Shown: positions 1 through 9,006 of the stretch, one piece after another | Numbering within the stretch: the stretch's first letter is position 1 | Layout: every line of letters starts with the position of its first letter | Assembly: GCA_016195825.1 (NCBI GenBank) | Contig: JACPYV010000090.1 | Location: forward strand, 1-52,126 | DNA length: 52,126 bases | Origin: Burkholderiales bacterium | Lineage (GTDB): Bacteria; Pseudomonadota; Gammaproteobacteria; Burkholderiales; Burkholderiaceae_C | Reading direction: 5' to 3' | Position numbers and translations under genes: made by a program | The notes under the pieces: model-generated | The model's database searches: none | What the model was told of the DNA's origin: nothing | Seen by the model: only the letters and a program-made list of their open reading frames with translations

Positions 1-1
1 C

Positions 2-2152
2 CTGAACGCCTTCGGTTCCGCGCAGATCGCCGCGCTGAATTCCGATCAAGTGGCCGCACTGACCACGGTGCAGATCCCGTTGATGGAGACGGCTGACCTG
101 AGGGCGCTGACCACCAACGCACTGAAGGGCTTCAACTCGGCGCAAATCGATGCGATCACCTCCGACCAGATCGCCCAGCTGACGACCAGCCAGATCGCCA
201 GCCTTAGCTCCGACCAACTGGACGGTATCGGTGCCGCAGAAATCGCTGCGCTCGGCTCGGCCCAGATCGGCGTGCTGTCTTCGGTGCAGGTGGCTTCGCT
301 GTCCACAGCGCAGATCGCTGCGATCGAGACGAATGACGTGAAGGCGCTGAGTACGGCCTCTATCCGTGTGCTCGACTCCGCACAGCTCGACGCACTGACG
401 TCCGACCAGCTGCAGGCGCTCACCACGGTTCAGTTGACCGCATTGAGCACCGACCATCTGTCCGGCCTGAACACGGCGGACCTGAACGCCTTCACGTCTG
501 ACCAGTTCGCCAAGCTGACGACCGCCCAAGTGGCCGCACTGACGGCCAACCAGATCGGCCACCTGACGACGGACGACCTCAACGCGTTCAGCTCGTCGCA
601 GATCGCTGCGCTGCATTCGGACCAGGTCGCTGCGCTGACCACCGTGCAGATTCCGCTGATGGAAACGGCGGACCTGCGCGCCATCACCACGGCCGCGCTG
701 CAAGGTTTCAACTCGGCCCAGATCGATGCGATCACCTCCGACCAGATTGGCCAACTGACAACCGCGCAGTTCGCCAGCCTCAGCTCCGACCAGTTGGACG
801 GCCTGGGTGTGGCCGAGATGGCGGCACTGACCTCGGCGCACATCGCGGCGATGAGCTCGGCGCAAGTCATCTCGTTGTCCACCGCGCAGATCGCCGCGAT
901 CGAGAGCGCGGACTTCCAGTCGATCACAACCAACGCACTGCGTGCCATGACCGACGTGCAGCTCGATGCGATGACGTCGGACCAGATGCTGGCCCTGGCC
1001 GCCAAGGTCTCGTCGTTCACGACCGACCAGCTGTCGCACCTGAACACGCAGGACTTGAACGCGATGAGCGCGGCGCAGGTGTCCTTCCTGACCACGACGC
1101 AGATCGCCAGCCTGACGACGAACCAGATCGCCAACCTGGAAACGGACGACCTGCGTGCCCTGAGCACCTCGGCGATCGCAGCCCTGACGACCGACCAGTT
1201 CGCGGCCATCACGACCGACCAGTTCCCGCACCTGAAGGACACGCAGATCGCCGCGATGACGACGGCCCAGGCGCATGCGCTGACCACCGACCAGATCGTC
1301 GCCTTCACGACCGACCAGATCGTCGCCCTGTCCACCCGCGACATCTCGGCGATGACCATGAGCCAGCTCTCCGCGCTGCAGTCGGACGACATCCAGGCGA
1401 TGAGCAGCGCCCAGTTCAATGCCTACTACGCGGTCACCCCGATCGTGCTGGACCTGGACGGCAACGGCATCCACACGCTGGCCGCTGCCCAGGGCGTGAA
1501 CTTCGACCTGGTCGGCGCCGGCCAAGTCAGCAAGGTCGGCTGGGTGGCCCCGACGGACGGCCTGCTGGTGATGGACCGCAACCATGACGGCGTCATCAAC
1601 AACGGCAGCGAGTTGTTCGGCAACGGCACCATCCTGGCCAACGGCCAACACGCCGCCAACGGCTACGTTGCCATGGCGCAGGAAGACACCAACCACGACG
1701 GCAAGCTCAGCGCGCTGGATGCCCACTTCAAGGACCTGCGCATCTGGGTGGACGCCAACCACGACGGTGTGACGAACGCCGGCGAGTTGAAGCTGCTGGC
1801 CGACTACAACATCGTCGAGTTGAACCTCGACGCTGCTAAGGGCACGACGGTCGACAACGGCAACCTGCTGGGACTGGTATCGAGCTACACCAAGGCCGAT
1901 GGCAGCACCCACGCGATGGGCGACGTCTGGTTCGCCAAGGATGTGGCGCCGGCGGGCTCGGACAGCAAGCCGGCCGTGAGCCTGGACGACGTGCTGGCCG
2001 CGCCGAGCAACAACCTGCTGGTGGACAACGCCGCCCATGCCAAGCCGGCCGGCAACCTGCCGGTGGCAGAGACAGAGTCGCATCACCAAGCGCTGATCGA
2101 CCGCCGCTTGCTGGATGACGACGAGTTCAAGCGCAACAACATCCTGATCTGA
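2..2152 (+). CDS. Octapeptide-repeat secreted surface protein with Ca-binding-type C-terminus (5' partial)
   Basis: The frame is open from the left edge, so the N-terminus lies outside the window. Residues from nt 11 to nt 1423 form 59 consecutive units, 58 of eight residues and one of seven. The consensus is L/I/M, T/S/N, T/S, variable, Q, I/L/V, variable, A. After the array (from about nt 1432) comes a globular domain opening with PIVLDLDGNGI. It contains Asp/Asn-Gly loops (DRNHDGVINNG, DTNHDGKLSALD, DANHDGVTNAG) that resemble EF-hand or dockerin calcium loops, as in C-terminal regions of type I-secreted RTX-like proteins. No Cys is seen in the translated part. A type I secretion system is encoded at 10072-15119, so export by it with an uncleaved C-terminal signal is the natural inference. 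Function (adhesin, sheath or S-layer-like) is unknown. A strong terminator follows. Confidence 0.85.
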   Translation: MNAFGSAQIAALNSDQVAALTTVQIPLMETADLRALTTNALKGFNSAQIDAITSDQIAQLTTSQIASLSSDQLDGIGAAEIAALGSAQIGVLSSVQVASLSTAQIAAIETNDVKALSTASIRVLDSAQLDALTSDQLQALTTVQLTALSTDHLSGLNTADLNAFTSDQFAKLTTAQVAALTANQIGHLTTDDLNAFSSSQIAALHSDQVAALTTVQIPLMETADLRAITTAALQGFNSAQIDAITSDQIGQLTTAQFASLSSDQLDGLGVAEMAALTSAHIAAMSSAQVISLSTAQIAAIESADFQSITTNALRAMTDVQLDAMTSDQMLALAAKVSSFTTDQLSHLNTQDLNAMSAAQVSFLTTTQIASLTTNQIANLETDDLRALSTSAIAALTTDQFAAITTDQFPHLKDTQIAAMTTAQAHALTTDQIVAFTTDQIVALSTRDISAMTMSQLSALQSDDIQAMSSAQFNAYYAVTPIVLDLDGNGIHTLAAAQGVNFDLVGAGQVSKVGWVAPTDGLLVMDRNHDGVINNGSELFGNGTILANGQHAANGYVAMAQEDTNHDGKLSALDAHFKDLRIWVDANHDGVTNAGELKLLADYNIVELNLDAAKGTTVDNGNLLGLVSSYTKADGSTHAMGDVWFAKDVAPAGSDSKPAVSLDDVLAAPSNNLLVDNAAHAKPAGNLPVAETESHHQALIDRRLLDDDEFKRNNILI
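11..1423 (+). repeat. Tandem 24-bp (8-aa) repeat array with a 576-bp higher-order period
   Basis: The protein-level unit is eight residues and stays in register from nt 11 to nt 1423 except for one seven-residue unit at 995-1015. A larger period is visible: the block starting LTTVQIPLMETADLRA at nt 59 recurs at nt 635, exactly 576 bp or 24 units later, with its flanking units also matching. A third, more diverged copy begins near nt 1208. At the DNA level copies differ mostly at third codon positions, so the array is under protein-level selection or is old. It continues upstream of the window. Confidence 0.9.
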
Positions 2153-2179
2153 CCCCTGGCGCGGCGAGCGCCACCCCGA

Positions 2180-2215
2180 GGGCCTGACGTTCTGCAGAAC
2201 GTCAGGCCCTTTTTT
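2180..2215 (+). terminator. Rho-independent terminator after the repeat protein
   Basis: A perfect 30-nt palindrome (2180-2209, centred on CTGCAG, arms GGGCCTGACGTTC) is followed by six T at 2210-2215. It begins 27 bp after the stop codon of the repeat protein and should end that transcript before the sugar genes, which then need their own promoter or read-through. Confidence 0.9.
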
Positions 2216-2324
2216 AATGCGCGCGTCGGCAGTGAATTGACGACGAAAGCGCCTGCGATTTGTGCCACCGCGCTGCGGACGGCGGGCTTACCATTTGTTC
2301 AGCCTCCCAGCCCGCCCCACGCCC

Positions 2325-3164
2325 ATGACGCTTGCCACCGCTTCGAAACCCGCACTGATCGACGCCAGTGCACGCATCGACCCGTCAGCACTCATCGGAG
2401 GCGACTGCGTCATCAAGAGCGGGGCGTACGTCGGCGCCGGCGTGAACCTGGGCATTGGCGTCGTGGTCGGCGCCAATGCGGTGTTCGTCGACGCCGAATC
2501 GGACACTACCGGGACCGGCACCCAGGTCAAGCGACTGGCACGGATAGGCGCCAATGCGTCGATCTACGCTGGCGTGGTGATCGCGGAACGCGCCGAGGTG
2601 CGCCCCGGCGCGGTCGTTACCCGCTCGGTTCCGCCAAACGCGATCGTGGAGGGCAACCCCGCGAACATCGTGGGCTACGTGGACGCTGCGCGCGAGGCGC
2701 ATCCGTTTGCACCGCACGCCACCAGCGGCGCTCGCCAGGGTGTCGAGGCCACTGCCGTCGACGGTGTCACCGTCCATCACTTCCCGATCATTCCGGACCT
2801 GCGCGGCAACCTGACCGTCGGCGAGTTCGACAAGCAGGTGCCCTTCCTGCCCAAGCGCTACTTCATGGTCTTCGGCGTGCCCAGCCGGGAGATCCGCGGC
2901 GAGCACGCGCACCGCCGCTGCCATCAGTTCCTGATCTGCCTGCGCGGCAGCTGCGCCGTGGTGGCCGACGACGGCAAGCGCAAGGTGGAGATCGAACTGG
3001 ACGCACCCAACCGCGGCCTTTACCTGCCGCCGATGACCTGGGGCATCCAGTACAAGCACACGCCTGACGCACTGCTGCTGGTCTTCGCGTCCGACTATTA
3101 CGACGGAGCCGACTACATCCGCGACTACGACGAGTTCATCGCCGAGCTCGGCAGCAAGGCCTGA
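2325..3164 (+). CDS. WxcM-like fusion: hexapeptide acyltransferase + FdtA-type sugar 3,4-ketoisomerase
   Basis: The protein has 279 aa with two domains. Residues about 10-130 form a left-handed beta-helix acyltransferase with hexapeptide repeats ([17 protein letters not shown] and later I-G-x-x-A units, then [11 protein letters not shown]). Residues about 145-275 form a cupin of the FdtA/WxcM type ([17 protein letters not shown], then [13 protein letters not shown]), the family that isomerises dTDP-4-keto-6-deoxyhexoses at C3/C4. The fusion matches WxcM of Xanthomonas. The ATG at 2325 is preferred to an upstream one because homology starts there. It begins a run with the aminotransferase, GT2 and acyltransferase genes. 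Dehydratase and nucleotidyltransferase (RmlA/RmlB type) are not in the window, so the substrate must come from elsewhere in the genome. Confidence 0.87.
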   Translation: MTLATASKPALIDASARIDPSALIGGDCVIKSGAYVGAGVNLGIGVVVGANAVFVDAESDTTGTGTQVKRLARIGANASIYAGVVIAERAEVRPGAVVTRSVPPNAIVEGNPANIVGYVDAAREAHPFAPHATSGARQGVEATAVDGVTVHHFPIIPDLRGNLTVGEFDKQVPFLPKRYFMVFGVPSREIRGEHAHRRCHQFLICLRGSCAVVADDGKRKVEIELDAPNRGLYLPPMTWGIQYKHTPDALLLVFASDYYDGADYIRDYDEFIAELGSKA

Positions 3165-3190
3165 GCGGCCATCAACCCTGGAGCCGGCCC

Positions 3191-4318
3191 ATGCCCCCCC
3201 ACGCGATCCCCTTCCTGGACCTGAAGGCCATCACCGAAACCCAGCGCGCTGACCTGACTGCCGCCTTCAACCGCGTGCTCGACTCCGGCTGGTTCATCAT
3301 GGGTCAAGAGCTGAAGGCGTTCGAGCAGGAATATGCCGACTACTGTGGCGCGCGCTTTTGCATCGGCGTGGCCAACGGCCTGGACGCCTTGAGCCTGAGC
3401 CTGCGTGCGCTGGGCATCGGTCCCGGCGACGAAGTGATCGTCCCGTCCAACACCTACATCGCCACCTGGCTGGCCATCACCCACGTCGGCGCCACGCCGG
3501 TGCCGGTGGAGCCGCTGGCAGGCGGTTTCAACATCGACCCCGCGCGGATCCAAGCCGCCATCACGCCGCGCACCCGCGCCATCATGCCGGTGCACCTTTA
3601 TGGCCAGCCGGCCGACATGGACGCGATCCTCGCCGTCGCCCACGCTCACGGCCTGAAGGTGGTCGAGGATGCCGCGCAGGCCCATGGCGCGCGCTACAAG
3701 GGAAAGCGCCTAGGCGGGCATGGCGACGCGGTGTGCTGGAGCTTCTACCCAGGCAAGAACCTTGGCTGCCTGGGCGATGGCGGTGGCATCACCACCAACG
3801 ACCCCGCGCTGGCCGAGCGCCTGCACGAGCTGCGCAACTACGGCTCCAAGGTCAAGTACCACAACGAGATCGTTGGCTACAACTCCCGGCTCGACGAGCT
3901 TCAGGCCGCCCTGTTGCGCGTGAAGCTCAAGACGCTGGACAGCAGCAACCTGCGCCGCACGGCCGTCGCCCAGCAGTACCTGGATGGGCTCACGGGGGTG
4001 GATGGCCTCGTGCTGCCGCAAACCTACGCCGACAGTGCGTCCGCCTGGCACGTTTTCGTCATTCGCCATCCGCAGCGCGACACGCTGGCCCGCCAGCTCG
4101 CTGCGGCCGGCATCGGCACCGTCATCCACTACCCCGTGGCCCCGCACCTGCAGGCCGCCTACGCCGGGCTGGGACTGGCCGCCGGCAGCCTGCCGCGCTC
4201 GGAATCCATACACCGCGAGGTGCTGAGCCTGCCGATGGGGCCGACCCAGACTGACGACGACACCCAGCGGGTCATCGCCGCCGTGCGCAGCGCGCTCCAG
4301 ACGCCAGCGATTCAATGA
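3191..4318 (+). CDS. DegT/DnrJ/EryC1-family PLP sugar aminotransferase (FdtB/QdtB-like)
   Basis: This 375-aa protein has the full length of the family. N-terminal IPFLDLK and the LDSGWFIMG segment are typical, [10 protein letters not shown] is the PLP-phosphate/pyridine-N region, and the internal-aldimine lysine is Lys189 in SFYPGKNLG. The C-terminal half carries [12 protein letters not shown]. The enzyme transaminates a dTDP-3-keto-6-deoxyhexose to a 3-amino-3,6-dideoxyhexose. The preceding gene makes exactly such a 3-keto sugar, which supports a Fuc3N or Qui3N product; which epimer cannot be read from sequence by eye. A GGAG lies just upstream of the ATG. The stop overlaps the next ATG (ATGA), so the two are translationally coupled. 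Confidence 0.92.
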   Translation: MPPHAIPFLDLKAITETQRADLTAAFNRVLDSGWFIMGQELKAFEQEYADYCGARFCIGVANGLDALSLSLRALGIGPGDEVIVPSNTYIATWLAITHVGATPVPVEPLAGGFNIDPARIQAAITPRTRAIMPVHLYGQPADMDAILAVAHAHGLKVVEDAAQAHGARYKGKRLGGHGDAVCWSFYPGKNLGCLGDGGGITTNDPALAERLHELRNYGSKVKYHNEIVGYNSRLDELQAALLRVKLKTLDSSNLRRTAVAQQYLDGLTGVDGLVLPQTYADSASAWHVFVIRHPQRDTLARQLAAAGIGTVIHYPVAPHLQAAYAGLGLAAGSLPRSESIHREVLSLPMGPTQTDDDTQRVIAAVRSALQTPAIQ

Positions 4319-5271
4319 ACATCACGACCCTCATCCCCGCGTACAAAACCAAGTACATCCCCGAGCTGCTGAGTTCGCTGCGCTACCAGACCCGCCCTTC
4401 GCAACGCATCCTGATTTCGGACGACAGCCCCAACGGCGTGTTCCGCGAGGCGCTGCTCTCGGCGCCGATGCAGCCGCTGATCGCCGGCCTGAACATCGAG
4501 ATCATCGAAGGCCCGCGCAACGGCGCCTACGAAAACGTAAAGCACCTGATTCGCCAGTGGAACGGCAGCTCGGAGCTGGTCCACATGCTGCTCGACGATG
4601 ACGTCTGCTACCCCGAGTTCTACGAGCGCCACCTGCTGGTGCACGCCTCGGCCAAGGTGTCCTGCTCGATCAGTCGTCGCTGGACCGCCAGCGAAACCGG
4701 GCAGCCGCTGAGCGGCCAGCCCGCACCCATTGGCGTCAACCGCGACGGCCAGCGCCTACTGACGCTGGACAACGGCGTGGTCGTAATGAGCACGGTGGCC
4801 GAATGCAAGAACTGGTTCGGCGAGTTCTCGAACTGCGTGATGCGGGCAGACACCTGCGAGCTGCTGTTCTCGCCGACGCTGGGCGGCGTGTCCTATGCTG
4901 GGCTGTGGGACCTGGGTTACTTCGTCGCTGCCAGCCAGCAAGCCCCCATCGGTTACATCCAGGACCACCTGGGCTATTTCCGCACTGGCGGCACCGGCAA
5001 CTCGTCCAACTTCTTCGGCCCCTTCATGAAAGGCGCCGTGTTGGGCTATGCCGCGCTGGCGCTGGGCTGCAAGCGCGCGGGCATGATGACGGCCGAGCAA
5101 GCCGGCAGTGCCTTCAGCATCATCGCGGGCGCGCTGAATGCCCGATACGCCTCGCAGGCGGACATGCAGCCCTTCTGCAAGATCCTGCCCGCGATGGTGG
5201 CGGTTGAGCCCGATGCCGAAGAACGCTTCATAGCTGCTTGGGCCGTGTTCCAGCGGGCCAACGGCTTCTAG
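4315..5271 (+). CDS. Family 2-type glycosyltransferase
   Basis: A 318-aa cytosolic GT-A fold protein. The N-terminus [20 protein letters not shown] followed by ILISDDSP is the nucleotide-sugar binding start of GT2, and [11 protein letters not shown] carries the metal-binding DxD-type acidic cluster. No transmembrane segments are seen. The ATG overlaps the aminotransferase stop by 4 nt and the acyltransferase gene follows after 9 bp. In context it probably transfers the deoxyamino sugar made by its neighbours, either to a core glycan already on the repeat protein or to a lipid carrier. Acceptor and donor are not known. Confidence 0.85.
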   Translation: MNITTLIPAYKTKYIPELLSSLRYQTRPSQRILISDDSPNGVFREALLSAPMQPLIAGLNIEIIEGPRNGAYENVKHLIRQWNGSSELVHMLLDDDVCYPEFYERHLLVHASAKVSCSISRRWTASETGQPLSGQPAPIGVNRDGQRLLTLDNGVVVMSTVAECKNWFGEFSNCVMRADTCELLFSPTLGGVSYAGLWDLGYFVAASQQAPIGYIQDHLGYFRTGGTGNSSNFFGPFMKGAVLGYAALALGCKRAGMMTAEQAGSAFSIIAGALNARYASQADMQPFCKILPAMVAVEPDAEERFIAAWAVFQRANGF

Positions 5272-5280
5272 GCAGCCGAT

Positions 5281-5925
5281 ATGGCTCTCAAGCTTGAACG
5301 CTACAAGGCCTTGGTCAGCGGCACCGAGGCATCGGTGCTGGAAGCAGCCGTCCGCAACCTGCTGATCCACTACTTCTTCCACGTCTCCGACCGGCAGATC
5401 TTGCAGGTGCGCGCCGGAGGCACCACCATCAACTTGCTCACCCCCGCGGTGTTCAAGGGCGCCGGCCGCATCATCCTGAGCCCCACCACCGTGTTCGGCG
5501 TACCGCGCTCGCCAGGCAGCTACAGCTGCAGCTACATCGAGGCGCGCACCCCCACGGCCCGCATCGAGATTGGCGACGGCACCGTGCTGAACAACCGCGC
5601 CACGCTGCTATCCGAAGGCGCTGGCATCCGCATCGGCGACCGCTGTCTGATCGGTGCCGACTTCGAAGTGATGGACACCAATGCCCACGAGCTGGCGCTG
5701 GGCCGGCGGCACGAGGCGGACACCCAGCCTCTGCCGGTCGAGATCGGCGACGACGTGTTCATCGGCAGCAAGGTCGTGATCCTCAAGGGCTGCCGCATCG
5801 GCAAGGGCTGCGTGATCGCCGCCGGCAGCGTGCTGCCGCCGAAATTCGCGGCGCCGGAGATGTCGATCATCGCGGGCAACCCCGCCAAGGTCATCGGCCA
5901 GGTGCCGGGGGCAGCTTCGCCGTAG
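5281..5925 (+). CDS. Hexapeptide-repeat acyltransferase (FdtC/WbbJ-like)
   Basis: The protein has 214 aa. Residues about 75-210 carry left-handed beta-helix turns (IRIGDRCLIGADFEVMDTNAH, then VEIGDDVFIGSKVVILKGC, IGKGCVIAAGSVL) and end with the CoA-site signature IIAGNPAKVIG. The His in MDTNAH fits the catalytic base of this family. By position it should N-acylate the 3-amino sugar (the FdtC/QdtC step). About 70 N-terminal residues precede the repeats, longer than minimal maltose-acetyltransferase-like enzymes. Its 3' end overlaps the convergent acyltransferase gene by 35 nt. Confidence 0.85.
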   Translation: MALKLERYKALVSGTEASVLEAAVRNLLIHYFFHVSDRQILQVRAGGTTINLLTPAVFKGAGRIILSPTTVFGVPRSPGSYSCSYIEARTPTARIEIGDGTVLNNRATLLSEGAGIRIGDRCLIGADFEVMDTNAHELALGRRHEADTQPLPVEIGDDVFIGSKVVILKGCRIGKGCVIAAGSVLPPKFAAPEMSIIAGNPAKVIGQVPGAASP

Positions 5926-6709
5926 GCGCATCGTCGCTCGGGTCCTCCGCCAGCGCGAAGGGCTCGATGCCGTTGGCCCACTGCTCGACGACATGGTCCG
6001 GGTAGCCACGCACGAAGCGCTTGTTCCACGGATACGCGCGAACGCGCAGGTCGCCTTTCAGGCGCATGTCGCTGGCCTTGCAAAGGCGCTTGGCTGGCGT
6101 GCCGGACACCAGCGAATCCGCCGGCATGTCCTGCGCCACCAGCGCATGTGCAGTCACGAAGGAATGCCTGCCGATGCGTACGCCAGGCAGCAGCGTCGAT
6201 TTGACCGCGACCACCACATAGTCTTCGAGCGTCACCCCTTGCAAATCATTGCTGGGGGGATTCGGGTCGTTCGTCAACAGCACGCCGGGAAACAGCCAGA
6301 CGAAATGCCCGATGCGGGATTTCTGGCCAATCGTGACCGAGCTTTGCGTCTTGACATAGGCGCCAATCTCGCAATGCCCCTGGATATCCCCGAACGTGCC
6401 GATCTGAAATCCCGGCCCTGCCACGGTTTTTTCTCGCACCGTCACATGGTGACCGGTCACCAATCCGTCGCCAAACGTCGAACCTTGGTAAAAGATACTG
6501 TGGGAGCGGATGACGGCACCGCTGCCGATGATCAGTGGCAAGCCATCGGCCAAGGGCGTGGGATAACCCAACTCGCAATGCCCGTCAATGCGCGAACCGC
6601 TGCCGATCCGCGTGCCCGGGTGGACAACCGTGAACGGGCCGATCGACACGTTGTTCCCCAATTCTGCCAACGGGGAAACCAACGCACTGGGATGAATCAG
6701 GCTGCTCAT
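5891..6709 (-). CDS. Hexapeptide-repeat (LpxA-like) acyltransferase
   Basis: This 272-aa protein is built almost entirely of left-handed beta-helix turns (SPLAELGNNVSIGPFTVVHPG onward), with HHVTVREKT and a central His-rich region similar to LpxA/FdhC-type acyltransferases, and ends the helix with SGTPAKRLCKA. LpxA-type enzymes take acyl-ACP as donor. This one is the last gene of an operon that encodes an ACP, an acyl ligase and a ketoreductase, so transfer of an acyl chain from ACP to an amino sugar is the likely role. The ATG overlaps the upstream SDR stop (ATGA). The C-terminal 60 residues are outside the helix. Confidence 0.85.
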   Translation of the reverse strand: MSSLIHPSALVSPLAELGNNVSIGPFTVVHPGTRIGSGSRIDGHCELGYPTPLADGLPLIIGSGAVIRSHSIFYQGSTFGDGLVTGHHVTVREKTVAGPGFQIGTFGDIQGHCEIGAYVKTQSSVTIGQKSRIGHFVWLFPGVLLTNDPNPPSNDLQGVTLEDYVVVAVKSTLLPGVRIGRHSFVTAHALVAQDMPADSLVSGTPAKRLCKASDMRLKGDLRVRAYPWNKRFVRGYPDHVVEQWANGIEPFALAEDPSDDAPTAKLPPAPGR

Positions 6710-7425
6710 GCCGTGCTGCCGGCATCGACGGTGATGGTGGTGCCGGTCATCATGGCCGCGCCCTCACCCAGCAGAAATGAGACCGATGCCGCGACGGACT
6801 CCACCGTCGCCAGTTTTCCCGAAGGACTGCGGCGCTTGATGGACAGCAGTTTGTCGGGGGCGATGCTTTTGGTCATTTCCGTGTCCATATAACCGGGCGC
6901 CACGCAATTGACGGTGATGCCGGCCTTGCCCAACTCGCGCGACAGCGATTTGGTGAAACCGATCAATCCTGCTTTTGTCGCTGCATAAACGGACAAACCA
7001 CTGAAACCGGTCGATGCGATGATGGACGAGATGTTCACGATGCGCCCTGCGCCACCGAGCAACATCGAGCGCGACACGTATTTGGTCAGCACCATCGGAG
7101 ATTGCAGGTTCACCAGCAGCGACTGCGCGATATCGTGCTCATGCATGGTGGCGAGCACGCCGTCGCTGCCAATGGCAGCGTTGTTGATCAAGCCATAGAT
7201 GCGGCCATGCTTTTTGGTGAGACCACCGACCCAGGCATGCATCCGATCGGTATGGGCCAGATCGAATTCTTCATAGACCACATCGCCGCCGTCGCAGAGC
7301 GCCTGCAATTCGGGGCTGTTCGCACGCGCAACTGCCAGAACCTTGAAACCATCGGCCGCAAGGTGTTGGCAAATCGCGAGTCCCAAGCCGCGACGCGCGC
7401 CGGTGACCATCACTAGTTTTTTCAT
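6706..7425 (-). CDS. SDR-family 3-oxoacyl-ACP reductase-like protein
   Basis: A 239-aa classical short-chain dehydrogenase. It shows the TGARRGLG cofactor loop at residues 8-15, LINNAAIG, the catalytic Ser in VNISSI, Tyr and Lys in VYAATKAG, and a C-terminal TGTTITVDAG typical of FabG. Start ATG at 7425 is fixed by the 4-nt overlap with the ligase stop. In this operon the likely substrate is a 3-oxoacyl group on the neighbouring ACP, but no ketosynthase is encoded nearby, so a sugar or other keto substrate remains possible. Confidence 0.9.
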   Translation of the reverse strand: MKKLVMVTGARRGLGLAICQHLAADGFKVLAVARANSPELQALCDGGDVVYEEFDLAHTDRMHAWVGGLTKKHGRIYGLINNAAIGSDGVLATMHEHDIAQSLLVNLQSPMVLTKYVSRSMLLGGAGRIVNISSIIASTGFSGLSVYAATKAGLIGFTKSLSRELGKAGITVNCVAPGYMDTEMTKSIAPDKLLSIKRRSPSGKLATVESVAASVSFLLGEGAAMMTGTTITVDAGSTA

Positions 7426-8735
7426 GACGCAGAGTTTCTCGCCAATTTCCCGGAGGCAGTCAACGCAAATTCGTCGGCCTGAACGACAAACGCGGGCACC
7501 TTGAAGGCATCCAGTCGCGCTCGGCAATGACTGCTGATTTTCTTCTTGAATGCCGCGTCGAAAACAACGTCCGGCGTGGCAATGACGGCAGCTTCCACCA
7601 GATTGCCGAGCACCGTGCTTTTGCGCGCGCGCACCTGCACGAACAACACGTCCGGCAATTCCTTGATGACTAACTCCACCTCTTCCGGCATCACCTTGTT
7701 GCCGCCCACATTGATCGAACCGTTGGCGCGACCAAGGAAGAAAACCCGGTCGCCTTCCACGCGCACGACGTCGCCTGAATCCAGCCAGGTGCCGTCGATG
7801 TCGAAGCACAGGTGTTGCTGTGTATCGATGCGCAGGGCCACGCCGGCAGGCGGTAGCGCCAGGTAGCTGACCGGGAAACCGGCTCGCCCATCGCGCACGG
7901 CAAAACCGACGCCGGCTTCCGTGGAGGCGTAGATGTGCGTGATGCGGGCGGCAGGGAATCGCCGGGCCAACAGGTCCAGGACTGCCTGATCCACGATCTC
8001 CCCGCCCAGCGTCACCTGCCGCAGCTGCAGTCGCGCAAACAGCGGATGCATCGCGAGCTTTCGCCACATCGACGGCGTGGCGGACAGCGCGTTGCAGCCA
8101 AGCTCGACAAAGCGCGCCAGCAGTTCGGTGACGTTGGCGCCTTCGTCGGTCAGGATCAGCGGGGTGCCCCCCATCCAGGACTGCAGAAACACCTGCAGCC
8201 CGGCAAATCGGCGCAGGCTGTAAAGGCTGCCCCAGCGGTAGTTTTGAGCCGATGGCGCACGCTCGGCCATGCTGCGTGTGAGCGTCGCGAATGTGTGCGC
8301 GATCAGCTTCGGAACACCGGTCGTTCCCGAGGTGGGCAGCAGCCAGGTTGTCGGCAGGGGCGCGGGGCGCGCGGTTGATGACGCGTCTGACCGTGCTGGC
8401 GCAAGGGCCTGCAAGCGCTGCGCGAACCCGAGTCCGGTCGAGTCCAGCACCGCGTCGATCCTCGCCTCGCTCAGGCGCTGCACCTGGGCCTCGGCCGTTT
8501 CTTCGCTGGGCAGCAGCAGGATGGCTTCTGCAAGGCCATCCAGGAAGGTCAGGGTGGCGACGAATTCGACCACCGGCATGGCACCCAGCGCCACGCGCTT
8601 GCCTCGCCAGGCCTCCGCGTCCACGGTACCCAGCGCCGCTGCGAGGCGCCCGCGATCGATCGCGTCACCACCAGGTGCCAGCCACAAGAGCTCGGACGCG
8701 CCGACAGTCTCCAGCTTGTCGGCCAGGCAGTTCAT
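7422..8735 (-). CDS. AMP-dependent acyl ligase (ANL superfamily)
   Basis: At 437 aa it is shorter than most acyl-CoA ligases because the N-terminal part is reduced. Core motifs are present: LLPTSGTTGVPK (P-loop, residues about 132-143), YASTEAG (A5), WLDSGDVVRVEGDRVFFLGR (A7/hinge) and TASGKLARN with the C-terminal catalytic Lys. It should adenylate a carboxylic acid and load it on the phosphopantetheine of the adjacent ACP or on CoA. Both ends overlap neighbours by ATGA, so it is made stoichiometrically with ACP and SDR. The acid is unknown; there is no condensation domain nearby, so a peptide synthetase is not indicated. Confidence 0.88.
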   Translation of the reverse strand: MNCLADKLETVGASELLWLAPGGDAIDRGRLAAALGTVDAEAWRGKRVALGAMPVVEFVATLTFLDGLAEAILLLPSEETAEAQVQRLSEARIDAVLDSTGLGFAQRLQALAPARSDASSTARPAPLPTTWLLPTSGTTGVPKLIAHTFATLTRSMAERAPSAQNYRWGSLYSLRRFAGLQVFLQSWMGGTPLILTDEGANVTELLARFVELGCNALSATPSMWRKLAMHPLFARLQLRQVTLGGEIVDQAVLDLLARRFPAARITHIYASTEAGVGFAVRDGRAGFPVSYLALPPAGVALRIDTQQHLCFDIDGTWLDSGDVVRVEGDRVFFLGRANGSINVGGNKVMPEEVELVIKELPDVLFVQVRARKSTVLGNLVEAAVIATPDVVFDAAFKKKISSHCRARLDAFKVPAFVVQADEFALTASGKLARNSAS

Positions 8736-9004
8736 TGCGGCGGCGCGGATGACGCAGGCGCAAAGCGCTGGTAGATCGCGAGAAATTCGCCCAGCGTTTG
8801 CGGGTAGACGGGCTCGTCCATCATCACGAACGGGTCGTAGCCTAGGTCTTCTTCCAGCCGCGCCACGAGAATGGCAAAACCCAGGGAATCGAGACCGGAA
8901 TCCAGCAACACCGTGTCATCGGTCAGCGCTTGGTTCATGACCGCATCGCGCATGTCCGCAGTTTCCTGGATGGCGGCAACAATGGTTTGACGCAGGTTTT
9001 TCAT
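8732..9004 (-). CDS. Acyl carrier protein
   Basis: A 90-aa acidic protein with the phosphopantetheine site SGLDSLGF (Ser40) in the usual position before a helix-2-like segment, and the C-terminal pattern of carrier proteins. The ATG at 9004 lies 2 bp after the methyltransferase stop; a TTG at 9010 in frame would add two residues. It is not the housekeeping AcpP, because sequence and neighbours differ (AMP ligase and SDR rather than fabD/fabG/fabF). It should carry the acyl group that the LpxA-like enzyme at the operon end transfers. Confidence 0.9.
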   Translation of the reverse strand: MKNLRQTIVAAIQETADMRDAVMNQALTDDTVLLDSGLDSLGFAILVARLEEDLGYDPFVMMDEPVYPQTLGEFLAIYQRFAPASSAPPQ

Positions 9005-9006
9005 TT

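Noticed and set aside
430..1419. Long open frame antisense to the repeat array
   Set aside because: It mirrors the 24-bp repeat on the other strand and has a biased Trp/Val/Ala/Ser composition with no domain; the + strand frame has the recognisable domains.
11..1423. The 24-bp tandem units as a CRISPR array or satellite
   Set aside because: There are no alternating spacers; the units are protein-coding and vary at third codon positions.
7422..9004. AMP ligase plus carrier protein as a small nonribosomal peptide system
   Set aside because: No condensation or thioesterase domain nearby; the SDR and LpxA-like acyltransferase fit acyl transfer better.
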